This document shows, one piece after another, positions 18,847-28,382 of a stretch of 64,000 nt of DNA. Origin of the DNA: CAUZIZ01 sp965218775 (lineage in GTDB: Bacteria > Acidobacteriota > UBA6911 > RPQK01 > JAJDTT01). The position numbers were made by a program, and so were the translations under genes. The stretch covers positions 1,550,001-1,614,000 of the forward strand of contig CBDCLS010000006.1 of assembly GCA_965218775.1 (NCBI GenBank), read 5' to 3'. Numbering within the stretch: the first letter of the stretch is position 1; each line of letters starts with the position of its first letter. Below the pieces are notes generated by a model. That model worked only from the letters and a program-made list of their open reading frames with translations, was not told the DNA's origin and made no database searches.

Positions 18847-18915
18847 TGCAAGATACAAGGTACTCAAGGTACTTACAAGGTACAAACAAGCTCCGGATCA
18901 CAAGCATCAAATTCC
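18847..18915 (+). repeat. Family-3 repeat (degenerate single arm)
   Basis: Contains caagatacaaggtac, ggtacaaacaagctcc and caagcatcaaattccaaa, matching the arms at 52201-52254 and 55167-55213 in order but with small insertions. No facing arm was found here. Confidence 0.5.
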
Positions 18916-19159
18916 AAACGATCGACTATCATACCCAAGCCTGGCGATCAGCAGAGCCGCGAACGACTTGACTTGTCAGCAAGATGGGCCCAAGTTCCGA
19001 GGAGAGAGTTGGACAACAGCAGAATCTGCCCTGGGACGGCTACAATGATGTTTGGAAGGCGTCGGTGTGGGGGAGTGTTCAATACGGTCCGCTGCTCAGT
19101 CGAGGAGATAGAGGGCCTTGTCTTAAGAAAATCGAATGTTCCACAACAGGGGAGTTCTA

Positions 19160-20461
19160 ATGTTTGGAAGCTATCGGCTAGCAGTTCTGCTTTTGTTTCT
19201 GGGCGGAGGGGGAGAACCACTGGGGCAGGCTCTGCCGAGGCAACTCACGCTGGATCGAGCCATCGAGATCGCCCTGACTCGTCACGCCGATCTGGAGTCA
19301 GCCAGTGCCGCGATTGATGCTCGGATAGGTGCCGAAAGACAGGCAGCGTACTCACCGAATCCGCTCCTGTCCATCGAAACTGAGAACTGGCGTGCCTGGG
19401 GTAGCCCCGCTTTCTCCGCTGCCAACCATCTGGATCTTTTTGTTGCTCTGAGCCAACCCCTCGAAACCGGGAAAAAGAAGTGGCATCGGGTGCAGCTCGC
19501 GGCCCGGGATCGTCGCATCGCTGAACTGCAGAGGCAAGCGGCGGCCTGGCGGATTCGCCAGTCGGTCAAGTTGGCCTACTGGGAGGTCCTCGCTGCTGAG
19601 AAGCGTCGGGAGTTGCTGGGTAAAAGCATCGAGACCTTTCGGCAGGTCATCGATTACGATGATGCCCGAGTCTCACTCGGAGTCGCGCCTGAGGCCGATC
19701 TCATCAAAGTACGGCTGGAAGGGGAGCGCTTTAAGATGGCGCATGCCAATGCTGTAATGCAGGCCGAGAGGGTCCGAGTCCAACTGATCCGCTCCCTGGG
19801 ATTGCTTCCTGGACGCGCACCATTCGCAGTGGTTGAGCTAGCCATTCCCAGTGCGGACATGGACTGGGAGAGGCCTTCCCTGCTGGAGGGATTGATGCTG
19901 GCAGGAGCGGGACATCACCCCGAAGCGCTCCTGGCTGCGGCCATCGTTCAACACGCCGAATCGACCGTCTTGTTGGCGAAGGCCCGCAGCAAACCGAATC
20001 TGACTCCCTTCCTCGGTTACAAGCGGGCTGCTGGTTTCAATACCGTGATCGGGGGGATATCGGTGCCGCTGCCACTCCGGGACCGGAACGCCGGTCGCAT
20101 TGCGGAGACGGTGGCAGAGGTGCGTCAGTCTAAGGCGCAGCTGCGAGCTGTGCAGGCCAGCCTTCAGGCGGAGGTTCGTGCTGCTCATTTGGGAGTTGCC
20201 CACCGAGCCAGCATGCTGAGGCGCATGGAAGCTGATATGCTAGGCCCTGCCGACGAGACTCTTCAGATTGCATTCGCAGCCCACCAGGAAGGTGGTTCCG
20301 ATCTGTTCCGATTGCTGGATGCCCAGCGCGCGCGGATCGATGTGCAGTTGCTCCATGGCCAGACGGCCCACGACTATGCCATCAGCCTGGTCGAACTCGA
20401 ATCTGCCGTGGGGACCGAGTCCCTACCACTACCCAAGGGAAAGAGTGCCGGTAAGAATTGA
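19160..20461 (+). CDS. TolC/CzcC-type outer membrane efflux protein
   Basis: 433 residues with a signal peptide and the two repeated halves of the outer membrane efflux protein family. These start with LTLDRAIEIALTRHADLESA, and long coiled-coil helices (REL, RQ and Q/A-rich stretches) follow. It forms the outer membrane channel of a tripartite pump. ATG at 19160 follows GGGGAG at good spacing; an upstream frame start at 19136 lacks a site. It is the first gene of a three-gene efflux operon with the adaptor at 20517 and the pump at 21861. Confidence 0.88.
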   Translation: MFGSYRLAVLLLFLGGGGEPLGQALPRQLTLDRAIEIALTRHADLESASAAIDARIGAERQAAYSPNPLLSIETENWRAWGSPAFSAANHLDLFVALSQPLETGKKKWHRVQLAARDRRIAELQRQAAAWRIRQSVKLAYWEVLAAEKRRELLGKSIETFRQVIDYDDARVSLGVAPEADLIKVRLEGERFKMAHANAVMQAERVRVQLIRSLGLLPGRAPFAVVELAIPSADMDWERPSLLEGLMLAGAGHHPEALLAAAIVQHAESTVLLAKARSKPNLTPFLGYKRAAGFNTVIGGISVPLPLRDRNAGRIAETVAEVRQSKAQLRAVQASLQAEVRAAHLGVAHRASMLRRMEADMLGPADETLQIAFAAHQEGGSDLFRLLDAQRARIDVQLLHGQTAHDYAISLVELESAVGTESLPLPKGKSAGKN

Positions 20462-20516
20462 GGCCTCTCTGGCGGCCCACTGCGCTGGCACTTCGCAATG
20501 GTCTTCGAGGCCGTGC

Positions 20517-21779
20517 ATGCTAAGTACCAGTGTACTAAGGCTCACGCTCATCTTGGGTGTCTATTCCGTCCTACTGGCAGGCTGTTCAGAGGTTCCGACT
20601 GCTGTCCCGGAAATCCCAACTGTCCCCAGCAGGACGGTAGCGGCACCGCAGCAGAAATCGATCCCCCGGGTTGTTCGTCTGGTGCCCATCGCAGCGGAGC
20701 GAGCCGGATTGTCGGTCGAGGCAGTCCGTAAGGTACCTGTTACGCGTGTTCTCAAGGTTGAGGGTCGGGTGGCAGAAAACCAGGAGCGAACGGTCACGGT
20801 CGGCTCTTTTACGGAAGGGATAGTGGTCGAGTCATACGTCTTCGAGGGGAGCTCCGTAGCGGAGGGACAGGTCCTGGCGCAGATTCACAGCCACGAGCTG
20901 CACGAGGTTGAGGCCGAGTCCCGAAAGGCCAACGCAGATCTGCAGCGACGCCAGGCCGAACTCGACTATGCCCGCCAGGCACACCAGCGAGCGGAGCGGC
21001 TCTACCAGCTCAAGGCCGGCACCCTGCAGCAACTCCAGCAAACCCAGACGGCCCTCCAGGCAGCTCGGTCCGCGGTGACCATGGCCGAGGCCGAGATCGA
21101 GAGTGCCCAGATTCACCTCAACTATCTGGGAGTCGACCTGGAGGATCTTCATCCCTCGGCTGCCCAGCCCGACGATCGAGGAGAGGCTCCGCAGCATCTG
21201 GTCCAGGTACGCTCCCCCATACGCGGTACAGTGATCGCCCGCAATATCACCAAAGGAGGGGTAGTTGCACCGGCGGAGCCACTCTACACAATCAGCGATC
21301 TGAGTCGCCTGTGGGTCATCGCCCAGGTGCCCGAGGAGCATCTGGGTTTGGTGAAGAAGGGAATGCCAGTAGAGATCCAAGTGCGCGCCTACCCCGATGA
21401 AAGTTTTCCCGGCAAGGTGCTCTGGGTCGGCGATTCATTGGACCGGCACACCCGAACCGTCCAGGTACGCTGCCGGGTCGGCAATTCCCAGAGACGCCTG
21501 AAGCTTGAGATGTACGCCACTTTGCTGATTCGAGCCGACCAGGGAGAGTCCGCTATTGTGGTTCCGCCAGCCGCTGTTCAGGTGGTCGACACGACTTCCG
21601 TGGTCTTTGTTCAGATCGCGGACCGCTCCTTCCAGCCGCGTCCGGTCGAGCCGGGGCGGCAACTGGCCCAGGGACTGGAGATCTTAGCTGGACTCGAGGA
21701 AGGTGAGCTGGTGGCGGTGGGGGGCGCGTTCATTCTCAAATCTGAACTGCTCAAGGACAGAATGATCGAAGAGGAGTAG
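20517..21779 (+). CDS. Efflux RND periplasmic adaptor (CzcB/CusB type)
   Basis: A 420-residue lipoprotein with lipobox LLAGC (Cys23). The order is that of a membrane fusion protein: barrel-sandwich start VEGRVAENQERTVTVGSFTEG, a long helical hairpin (about residues 140-205, rich in E, A, R and Q), second lipoyl half VRSPIRGTVIARN, then the beta barrel IQVRAYPDESFPGKVLWVGD. It links the inner-membrane pump to the outer-membrane channel. The start is set by the lipoprotein signal; the open frame extends upstream into the previous gene in another reading frame. Confidence 0.88.
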   Translation: MLSTSVLRLTLILGVYSVLLAGCSEVPTAVPEIPTVPSRTVAAPQQKSIPRVVRLVPIAAERAGLSVEAVRKVPVTRVLKVEGRVAENQERTVTVGSFTEGIVVESYVFEGSSVAEGQVLAQIHSHELHEVEAESRKANADLQRRQAELDYARQAHQRAERLYQLKAGTLQQLQQTQTALQAARSAVTMAEAEIESAQIHLNYLGVDLEDLHPSAAQPDDRGEAPQHLVQVRSPIRGTVIARNITKGGVVAPAEPLYTISDLSRLWVIAQVPEEHLGLVKKGMPVEIQVRAYPDESFPGKVLWVGDSLDRHTRTVQVRCRVGNSQRRLKLEMYATLLIRADQGESAIVVPPAAVQVVDTTSVVFVQIADRSFQPRPVEPGRQLAQGLEILAGLEEGELVAVGGAFILKSELLKDRMIEEE

Positions 21780-21860
21780 TGTGCATTTGTCATCCCCAAT
21801 TGGGTGTCGGGGACATCGAACGGAAGCACGAGCCTCTCGCCGATCAGTAGCAAGCCGGTC

Positions 21861-24722
21861 ATGCTAAAGCGGATCATCGATTTCCACTCGGATCACGCCG
21901 GCGTCGTTCTCTTTGGACTGATCGTGCTGGTGCTGGCCGGACTGGGATCGCTATCCAGGATCCCAATCGACGCCTTCCCGGACCTTACCAACAACCAGGT
22001 GGTGGTGTTGACCGATGCGCCTGGAATGGCGGCGATCGAAATAGAACAACTGGTCACCTTCCCCATCGAGTCGGCCATGATGGGCTTGCCCCACACTCTG
22101 GAAGTGCGCTCCATCTCCAAGCTGGAGCTGTCGATTGTTACCATCGTTTTCGAGGACCACATCGACACCTATTTTGCTCGCCAGTTGGTCACCGAGCGTC
22201 TGGTGGAAGCGCGGGCGCGTGTTCCGGCTGGCCTAGAGCCCACTCTGGGTCCTGTGGCCACTGCCTTTGGCGAGGTCTACCAGTACACCGTGGAAGGGGA
22301 CGGCCACAGCCCGATGGAGCTCAAGACCCTCCACGACTGGGACATCAAGTACCAGCTTCGTGCGGTACCCGGTGTGGCAGACATCAATACCTGGGGTGGC
22401 GTGACCCGTCAGTACGAGATTCAGGTGGACCCCGGGAAACTGCGTGCCTACGACCTCAGTCTACGTGACGTCTTCCATCGAATCGCCCAAAACAACGCTA
22501 ACTTCGGGGGAGGGTTTGTCGAGCACGCATCCGAACAATACACCGTGCGTGGATTAGGGCGTGTGGGTGGGGTTGAGGACCTGGGAAAGATAGTCATGTC
22601 CTCGCTCCAGGGGACGCCCGTCTACCTGGAGGACATTGCCGAGATCAGGATCGGAGCGATGCCTCGGCAGGGGGCTGTGACCCGAGATGGTGTAGGGGAA
22701 AGTGTCTCTGGCATGGTGATCATGCTCAAAGGCCAGAATAGCAAGACGGTGATTGAGCGCGTCAAAAGTGCCCTGGAGAGGATTCGGACTTCACTTCCCG
22801 AGGGGGTCCGAATCGTTCCCTTCTATGACCAGTCGGAGGTTATAGACGGCACCATCCGGACTGTGCGCGACAATCTGCTCGAAGGTGGGGCCCTGGTTGT
22901 CGCCGTACTGGTTCTGTTTCTCGGAGACTTCCGGGCGGCACTGATCGTGGCCTCCGTGATTCCCCTGTCCATGATGGTGGCTTTTCTGGGAATGGAAGTC
23001 TTCGGCATCTCCGCCAACCTGATGAGCCTCGGGGCCATAGATTTCGGGATGGTCGTAGATGGCTCGGTGGTCATGGTCGAGAACTTTACGCGGCGCTTGC
23101 GGGCTGCCCAACGGCGTCTCGGTGGGGAGGTCGACGCAGCGGAGGAAATCCGGCTGGGTGCCCATGAAGTGGGACGCCCGATACTGATGGGAGTGAGCAT
23201 CATCATAGCGGTCTACCTCCCGATCCTCACTCTGGAGGGTCTGGAGGGACGCATGTATCGCCCCATGGCAGTCACCGTGGTTTCGGCTTTACTGGGCTCC
23301 TTGATACTGACGCTGACTGTCGTTCCTGCTGCCTCCCGTCTTCTCCTGCGTGCCCGACTCAAGGAGCGGAAGGGAGTTCTGTTTGGGCGTTTCCGCGATT
23401 TCTACGAGCGATTTCTGGCCGTGCTTCAGGACCATCCGTTCTCGGTGACGGCTATCGCTACCGTGATCGTGTCCAGCGCATTGGCGTCGCTCTTCTTCAT
23501 AGGTACCGAGTTCATGCCACGACTGGACGAGGGATCAATGTTGATAGAGACCCGCAAGCTTCCCAGCATCTCACTGACCACTTCGGTGAAGTCCGGTCTT
23601 GAAGTTGAGCGTGTCCTCAGAGAATTCCCCGAAGTGAACGGGGTCGTTACGAAATCGGGACGGCCCGATCTCGCCACCGAAGCCATGGGTATCTATCAGG
23701 GTGACGTCTATGTCGACCTGAAGCCGCGGGACGAGTGGTCCACGGCCGTGACCAAGGAAGGGCTGATCGAGGCCATGTCTGACAAACTCGCTCTGATACC
23801 GGGAGTCGCCTATAACTTCACCCAACCAATGGCCATGCGACTCGGCGAGACGATCTCCGGCGTCAAAGCGGACGTAGCGGTTAAGCTCTTTGGTCCCGAC
23901 GAAGATTTCCTGGAGCAGAAAGCCGACGAGATCCTGTCCCTGTTGTCCCGGGTTCCTGGCGCGGCTGACGTCCAAAGGGAGGTCTTTTCGGGTGCAGCCG
24001 AGTGGCAGGTACATATCAAACGAGAGGAATTGGCCCGCTATGGCCTGGACGTGGCCGATGTTCGGGATCTGGTGGAGGCCGCCGTCGGCGGTAAAGTGGT
24101 TACCGAATTGATCGACGGTCGTCGTCGCTTCCAGGCCGTTGTTCGGTTCTCGGACCGGTATCGCAAGGATCGGCAGATGCTGGGTTCGCTAAGGCTGACT
24201 GCGCCAGGTGGGGAGCAGGTGCCTCTTTCTCAGGTCACGGACATTCGCCGCTCCAGTGGCCCAGAAGTCGTCCAGCGCCAGGATGCCCAGCGGCGCATCA
24301 TTGTCCAGGCGAATGTGCGGGGTAGGGACCTTGGGGGATTCGTCGAGGAAGCCCAGGCAGTGATCAACGGCAATATCCAGCTTCCCTTTGGCTATCACCT
24401 GGGTTGGGGAGGACAGTTCGAGCATCAAGAAAGGGCGATGGCGCGTCTGGGGCTGGTCCTGCCAATCGTGCTGCTGATCGTGTTCTTCCTGCTCTTCTCG
24501 GCATTCGGTAACGTAAGGCAGGCTCTACTGGTTCTGTTGATCATTCCTTTCGCGACTGTGGGAGGAGTCGGTGTGCTGTGGCTGCGGGAAATGAATCTGA
24601 ACGTCCTAAAAGCGGTCATTCAGATTTTCCCCGGAAACGTCGAAGGAACTACCCCAAACGGCCAAGAGCAGTCATTCCGTCCAGACCGAGCGGACATGCG
24701 ACCACGAAAAGCTTGTGGCTGA
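21861..24722 (+). CDS. czcA: CzcA-type heavy-metal RND pump, C-terminally truncated (probable pseudogene)
   Basis: A proton-driven inner-membrane pump for divalent metals. The body matches HME-RND proteins: IPIDAFPDLTNNQV near the start, IDFGMVVDGSVVMVENFTRRL in TM4 (the Co/Zn/Cd-type version rather than the Cu/Ag one) and FFIGTEFMPRLDEGSM. Family likeness stops about residue 913 after LLIIPFATVGGVGVLWLREMNL. The next bases form a REP-like hairpin (24596-24624), and the final 40 or so residues are unrelated. About 100 residues holding TM10-12 are therefore missing, and the pump is probably inactive. ATG 21861 is the family-like start. Confidence 0.85.
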   Translation: MLKRIIDFHSDHAGVVLFGLIVLVLAGLGSLSRIPIDAFPDLTNNQVVVLTDAPGMAAIEIEQLVTFPIESAMMGLPHTLEVRSISKLELSIVTIVFEDHIDTYFARQLVTERLVEARARVPAGLEPTLGPVATAFGEVYQYTVEGDGHSPMELKTLHDWDIKYQLRAVPGVADINTWGGVTRQYEIQVDPGKLRAYDLSLRDVFHRIAQNNANFGGGFVEHASEQYTVRGLGRVGGVEDLGKIVMSSLQGTPVYLEDIAEIRIGAMPRQGAVTRDGVGESVSGMVIMLKGQNSKTVIERVKSALERIRTSLPEGVRIVPFYDQSEVIDGTIRTVRDNLLEGGALVVAVLVLFLGDFRAALIVASVIPLSMMVAFLGMEVFGISANLMSLGAIDFGMVVDGSVVMVENFTRRLRAAQRRLGGEVDAAEEIRLGAHEVGRPILMGVSIIIAVYLPILTLEGLEGRMYRPMAVTVVSALLGSLILTLTVVPAASRLLLRARLKERKGVLFGRFRDFYERFLAVLQDHPFSVTAIATVIVSSALASLFFIGTEFMPRLDEGSMLIETRKLPSISLTTSVKSGLEVERVLREFPEVNGVVTKSGRPDLATEAMGIYQGDVYVDLKPRDEWSTAVTKEGLIEAMSDKLALIPGVAYNFTQPMAMRLGETISGVKADVAVKLFGPDEDFLEQKADEILSLLSRVPGAADVQREVFSGAAEWQVHIKREELARYGLDVADVRDLVEAAVGGKVVTELIDGRRRFQAVVRFSDRYRKDRQMLGSLRLTAPGGEQVPLSQVTDIRRSSGPEVVQRQDAQRRIIVQANVRGRDLGGFVEEAQAVINGNIQLPFGYHLGWGGQFEHQERAMARLGLVLPIVLLIVFFLLFSAFGNVRQALLVLLIIPFATVGGVGVLWLREMNLNVLKAVIQIFPGNVEGTTPNGQEQSFRPDRADMRPRKACG
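24596..24624. repeat. REP-like hairpin at the truncation point of the czcA-like gene
   Basis: tctgaacgtcc and gcggtcattcaga form an imperfect palindrome. Its arms match the hairpin at 27327-27512 (ctgaacgtccgc and gcggtcgttcag). It begins exactly where RND homology ends. Confidence 0.6.
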
Positions 24723-24878
24723 AACGAATGGGTCGCCTTTTCGAGAAACACGGACAAGGCTGGCAGTTTCAAGCACACGACCAGCTTCGCAGCGAACGAG
24801 ATTCCGAGTGTCAGCAGAAAAGGCGGATTGAATTCCGCCTATCCGGGGTCGGAGTAGCAATGGAGCGAAATCCTGGTG

Positions 24879-24904
24879 TTTTAGCCCGAGATCTGGGCTA
24901 AAAG
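24879..24904. other. Perfect 9-bp palindrome at the 3' end of the TonB receptor gene
   Basis: ttttagccc and gggctaaaa separated by about seven bases overlap the TAG stop codon of the minus-strand receptor gene. Neither strand has a T-run after the stem, so it is not a standard intrinsic terminator, although it separates two converging genes. Confidence 0.4.
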
Positions 24905-27192
24905 AAGCGCACCATGTAGGTGAAGCGGACGCCGCGGCCGATTTCCGGGGCAAGGTCTTTGATAAACGACGAATGATTGCGATACAGCCGGTCACCCAGG
25001 TTGAAGACGTTCACCGAGAACTGGTGCGCCAGATGCTGCTGGGCGTACGTATATGAGCCCTTCACATTAACGACGCTGTAACCGGGAGTGCGAGTCTCGC
25101 GGGTGAATGTCTGGTGCTGCTCGCTCGCCAGGATCAACTCTGGAGCGAACCGAAAGCCGCTCCGGTTGTAGTCGAAGCCGATGCGACCGCGCAACGGGGG
25201 AATACGGGGTAGCGGTGTGTTGGTATTTGTCTCCTGGGCGTCGACAAAGTCGACACCTAGATTCAGCCGGAGGTCTCGATGGAAGCCCAGGGAGACGCTT
25301 GCCTCAGCACCCTGGAAGCGTGCGTCACGCTGGCTGAAGGCGATGACGCGCAATCCAGCTTCTTCTTCTCCTGTTGCGAAGGGGAAAATGAAATTGTTGA
25401 AATTGTAGTAGAACAGGTTGACCTCACCACGCACTCGACCCTGCCGATTCCGCAAGGAGATGTCAAAGCCGTCGGCGGATTCGGCACCTAAGGCCGGGTC
25501 GCCGATTTCAAATGCCAGGTTGCCGACGTGAGGGCCAAAGTTGTAGAGCTCTTCGAGAGCGGGAGCCCGGTAGCTGTGAGTGTAGTTTGCCACCAAGGCA
25601 CCTCCCGGCCAGAGGCCTGCGTGCACCCCAGCCGCGGCGGAAGCACCCATGAAGGTGCGATTCACAGCCTCCGCAACACTCCCCTCCTGAGCCTGGCCAC
25701 GATGGGAGAATGCGGGACGGTAGCGCTGACGCTCGAGCCGGCCGCCGAACTGGAACTTTACCTGTTCGAAGTCCGCTTCCTGGAGTGTAAAGACGGCAAA
25801 TCCACTCTGATCGACCGGCGGTGAAAGAGCTTCTTCGCCGACCACGTCGTAGTCGCGCTCGATGCCCCAGAAGCCGAACCGTCCGCTGAGCGGGCCCTTC
25901 TTTCCCTGTTCGAAGGTTCCTCGGAAAACAAACTGATTGTTTCCAAATATCGTGCCAACCTGCGGTACAGCGTCGCCGAAGAACTCGAGCTCACTGTGCT
26001 CCCAATCGGTGTAGCTGAGCTTCAGCACGAAGTTCTCGAGGGTCGATCCGAGATCGTTGAAACCCCAGTCGAGACGGTAGCTCTGCCGCCGCGAATCGAC
26101 TGCAATTCGTTCAGTATTTACCTCGCCCTGACCTTCTCCCTCCTGGTGCAGTTCCTGGGCGAAGGGTACTCCGTTAAGACCATCGTCGTATCTGCTGTCG
26201 ACGCTGAAAAAGACCTTGTTTCCGAACCATCCAAATCCGCCCCCTCCGTTGCCGATGCGGGAGCGGGAGTTGAAGATCTCTCCCTCTGGAGAGTCGTAGT
26301 CACCGGTGCGTACGCCGCCCCCCTGTGCCCAGAACATCCAGCGGCCGTGGCCGTACTCGAAACCGGCACTACCGCCTCCCAGCGCGTTGGTGGTACCTCC
26401 GGAGCCGGAAGCGAAGCCCCGAAGACCTTGATGAGCATGTTGGTGAAGAGCGTGGTGTCGGCTCACGGCGTTGACGGTTCCGCCCATGGCACTTCCGCTA
26501 TAGAGCAGCGTCGCCGGACCCTTGACGATTTCCAGACGCTCCAGCTGGGCGGTATTGATCAGCTCTCCGTGATCGCCAGATTGGGAGGAGAGGGTTCCGG
26601 TTCGGATGCCGTCCTCCATCACCAGAACGCGGTCACCGTCGAAGCCTCTGATAATGGGACGGGAGGAGCCGGGACCGAAGCTGCGCTTGGCGATCCCTGT
26701 GCCCACCTGATGGTCCAGCGTTTCTCCCAGGGAAACAGCTGTGGATTCTGTCAGAACCTGGGCTCCATAGGACTCCACGCTCTGAAAGGATTCGAAAGTG
26801 GTCTCCTCCTTCTCGGACGCGGTAACCGTAATCTCATGTCTGAGGTCGCTTAGGCCCAGTGTGAAGTCTACGATCGTCGTCTCGCCTGGTGACACATCCA
26901 CTACATGTGTCGCCTCGGTGAAAAAGCCGTCCAGGTGGGCAATGACTTGATAGCGGCCTGCAGGCACCTGGTCGAACGTATAGGAGCCATCGTCTTCGCT
27001 GAGCACGCTGCGGTCCAACTCCACGATCAAGATGCTCGCTCCATGCAGGGGACCTCCAGTCTCCTTGAGCGAGACCGTTCCTGAGAGTCGTCCTTCCGGC
27101 TGCGCGTTGGCGGTTGTAGCAGCGAACAAGAATAGGGCGAAGAGCGCCCAGCAGCCGATCTCCCAGAGACGGTCCACTCGCAGCACTGCCAT
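24898..27192 (-). CDS. TonB-dependent receptor with N-terminal carboxypeptidase-regulatory domain
   Basis: About 764 residues in the outer membrane. After the signal peptide (CWALFALFLFAATTANAQ) comes a CarboxypepD_reg-like fold (GRLSGTVSLKETGGPLHGAS, then YTFDQVPAGRYQV). A plug follows with RPIIRGFDGDRVLVMEDGIR and LERLEIVKGPATLLYSGSAMGG, and then a 22-strand-type barrel ending in Phe. Just after the plug is the His-rich RHHALHQHAHQ, suggesting metal ligands as in zinc receptors. It converges on the metal-efflux operon. The start at 27192 gives a normal signal peptide; the frame extends to 27249. Confidence 0.87.
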   Translation of the reverse strand: MAVLRVDRLWEIGCWALFALFLFAATTANAQPEGRLSGTVSLKETGGPLHGASILIVELDRSVLSEDDGSYTFDQVPAGRYQVIAHLDGFFTEATHVVDVSPGETTIVDFTLGLSDLRHEITVTASEKEETTFESFQSVESYGAQVLTESTAVSLGETLDHQVGTGIAKRSFGPGSSRPIIRGFDGDRVLVMEDGIRTGTLSSQSGDHGELINTAQLERLEIVKGPATLLYSGSAMGGTVNAVSRHHALHQHAHQGLRGFASGSGGTTNALGGGSAGFEYGHGRWMFWAQGGGVRTGDYDSPEGEIFNSRSRIGNGGGGFGWFGNKVFFSVDSRYDDGLNGVPFAQELHQEGEGQGEVNTERIAVDSRRQSYRLDWGFNDLGSTLENFVLKLSYTDWEHSELEFFGDAVPQVGTIFGNNQFVFRGTFEQGKKGPLSGRFGFWGIERDYDVVGEEALSPPVDQSGFAVFTLQEADFEQVKFQFGGRLERQRYRPAFSHRGQAQEGSVAEAVNRTFMGASAAAGVHAGLWPGGALVANYTHSYRAPALEELYNFGPHVGNLAFEIGDPALGAESADGFDISLRNRQGRVRGEVNLFYYNFNNFIFPFATGEEEAGLRVIAFSQRDARFQGAEASVSLGFHRDLRLNLGVDFVDAQETNTNTPLPRIPPLRGRIGFDYNRSGFRFAPELILASEQHQTFTRETRTPGYSVVNVKGSYTYAQQHLAHQFSVNVFNLGDRLYRNHSSFIKDLAPEIGRGVRFTYMVRFF

Positions 27193-27326
27193 ACCTACAC
27201 ATCTTACGGGTAAGCTAGATAGCTCTCTAGCGTCGCGGCCGCTTCCCATGCCTCCCGTGGGTGCTCCGCGCTGAGGGTCCGCTTAAGGTCGATTTCTGCC
27301 GGTCAGAAATTTGAATTCACTCTGAA

Positions 27327-27512
27327 CTGAACGTCCGCTTTTAGGCGAGGCTGTGTGAAAAGTCATTCATGATTTCGGATTTGAAATTTTGACTTCATAG
27401 GATCGCGTGTAAGCCACGATCTCCGTCGTAGGAAGGGCAAAGAGACCCCTAAATCAAAGAGGTTTTGGACTTTTCACACAGTCTCAGGCGAAAGCGGTCG
27501 TTCAGGTCCGAT
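27327..27512. repeat. REP-like hairpin split by a MITE-like insertion, in a 538-bp gene-free region
   Basis: The left arm ctgaacgtccgcttttaggcga and the right arm aggcgaaagcggtcgttcag are separated by 137 bp. Joining them over the shared aggcga rebuilds an almost perfect palindrome (ctgaacg-t-ccgcttt against aaagcgg-t-cgttcag). The rest of the gap (27193-27326 and 27513-27730) shows no gene. Confidence 0.7.
27349..27485. mobile_element. MITE-like element, 137 bp, with terminal inverted repeats and 6-bp target duplication
   Basis: The left end ggctgtgtgaaaagtc and the right end gacttttcacacagtc are inverted repeats differing at one base. Direct repeats aggcga (27343-27348 and 27486-27491) flank the element. 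The interior has no open frame of note. The size and ends fit a non-autonomous transposon; no transposase with matching ends is in this window, and the IS1182 element at 61566 has different termini. Confidence 0.72.
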
Positions 27513-27730
27513 CTACTCTGACACTGTTTTGTACGGTCAGATCTGGGTTATTACAACAAATGTTTCCGACTCGTCTGCTGGCTTCGGTTCAAAGCCTGTT
27601 TGTCGATGGATGGTGTCGCCGCCCAACCCCTCGCTTGCGCTTCAGGCTTCCCTGACCCGTCGCAATAGGGGAAGAACTCACCGGTCGATACAGCGCCTTT
27701 GTCCCCCGTGATAGGGGGTCCGCTGGCGCC

Positions 27731-28296
27731 TCAGCGCACTTTGCTGCTCTCATCCATCAGATAGTCCCAATGTCGCCGAGCCTGGGTAACGATCTGCGGA
27801 ACATCTTCGCTCAGCACATAGCCCTGGGTCGCTAGCTCCAGAGCCGCGTTGGTTACCCGCCCTACGTATTCGGCCCGGCTCTGATAGCGCTGCTGGATCG
27901 AGCGGCGTGGATCTCCTCGCCGCTGCCGCTCCTGCTCCGTTCTGGGAAAGGGTAGGTAGCACCCTTGGAAACTCGAGAGAGCGCTGGTTGGTCCGGAGGC
28001 GGCGTTGAAAAGATTCCATCCAGCCTGTATAGGTGGCGAGGGTACTGACAACTCCGGGAGCAGGATGCCATCGATCTCGTTTCCGTCTTCGTCGACTGCG
28101 GGTACCAGGATCGGGAATGCGGCACCAACCCTTGGTGGTTGCAGCGTCACGATTCCCTCGCTTCGAAACCCGTGACCCGGGCGAAGAGAGGGGCCGAGAG
28201 CAATAAGAACACCATGCAGAAGGGAACCGATCGTAGCCACATCTGCCAATTAGAGCGCCGGAGTGATGAGAGAATCAAGCGCGAATGCCGCATCAT
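27731..28296 (-). pseudogene. Remnant of a secreted alpha/beta-hydrolase domain protein (Abhydrolase_10-like)
   Basis: Two pieces in different frames. The 5' piece (from 28296) encodes a signal peptide and start, with FCMVFLLLSAPLFARVTGFEARES before a stop. The 3' piece encodes the typical C-terminal part: FPILVPAVDEDGNEIDGILL, GWNL, CYLPFPRTEQERQRRGDPRRS and YVLSEDVPQIVTQARRHWD. The several hundred residues normally between them, including the hydrolase core, are absent and the frame is broken at about 28170. This looks like a large internal deletion. The family assignment rests on remembered sequence patterns. Confidence 0.65.
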
Positions 28297-28382
28297 GGGG
28301 AATCCTCCAATAATCCCTTCCGCTTGACTGTCGACATGCCTCCTCGTAAGATGAGCCCCCATTCGCTTGGGAGTGCCAGTTC

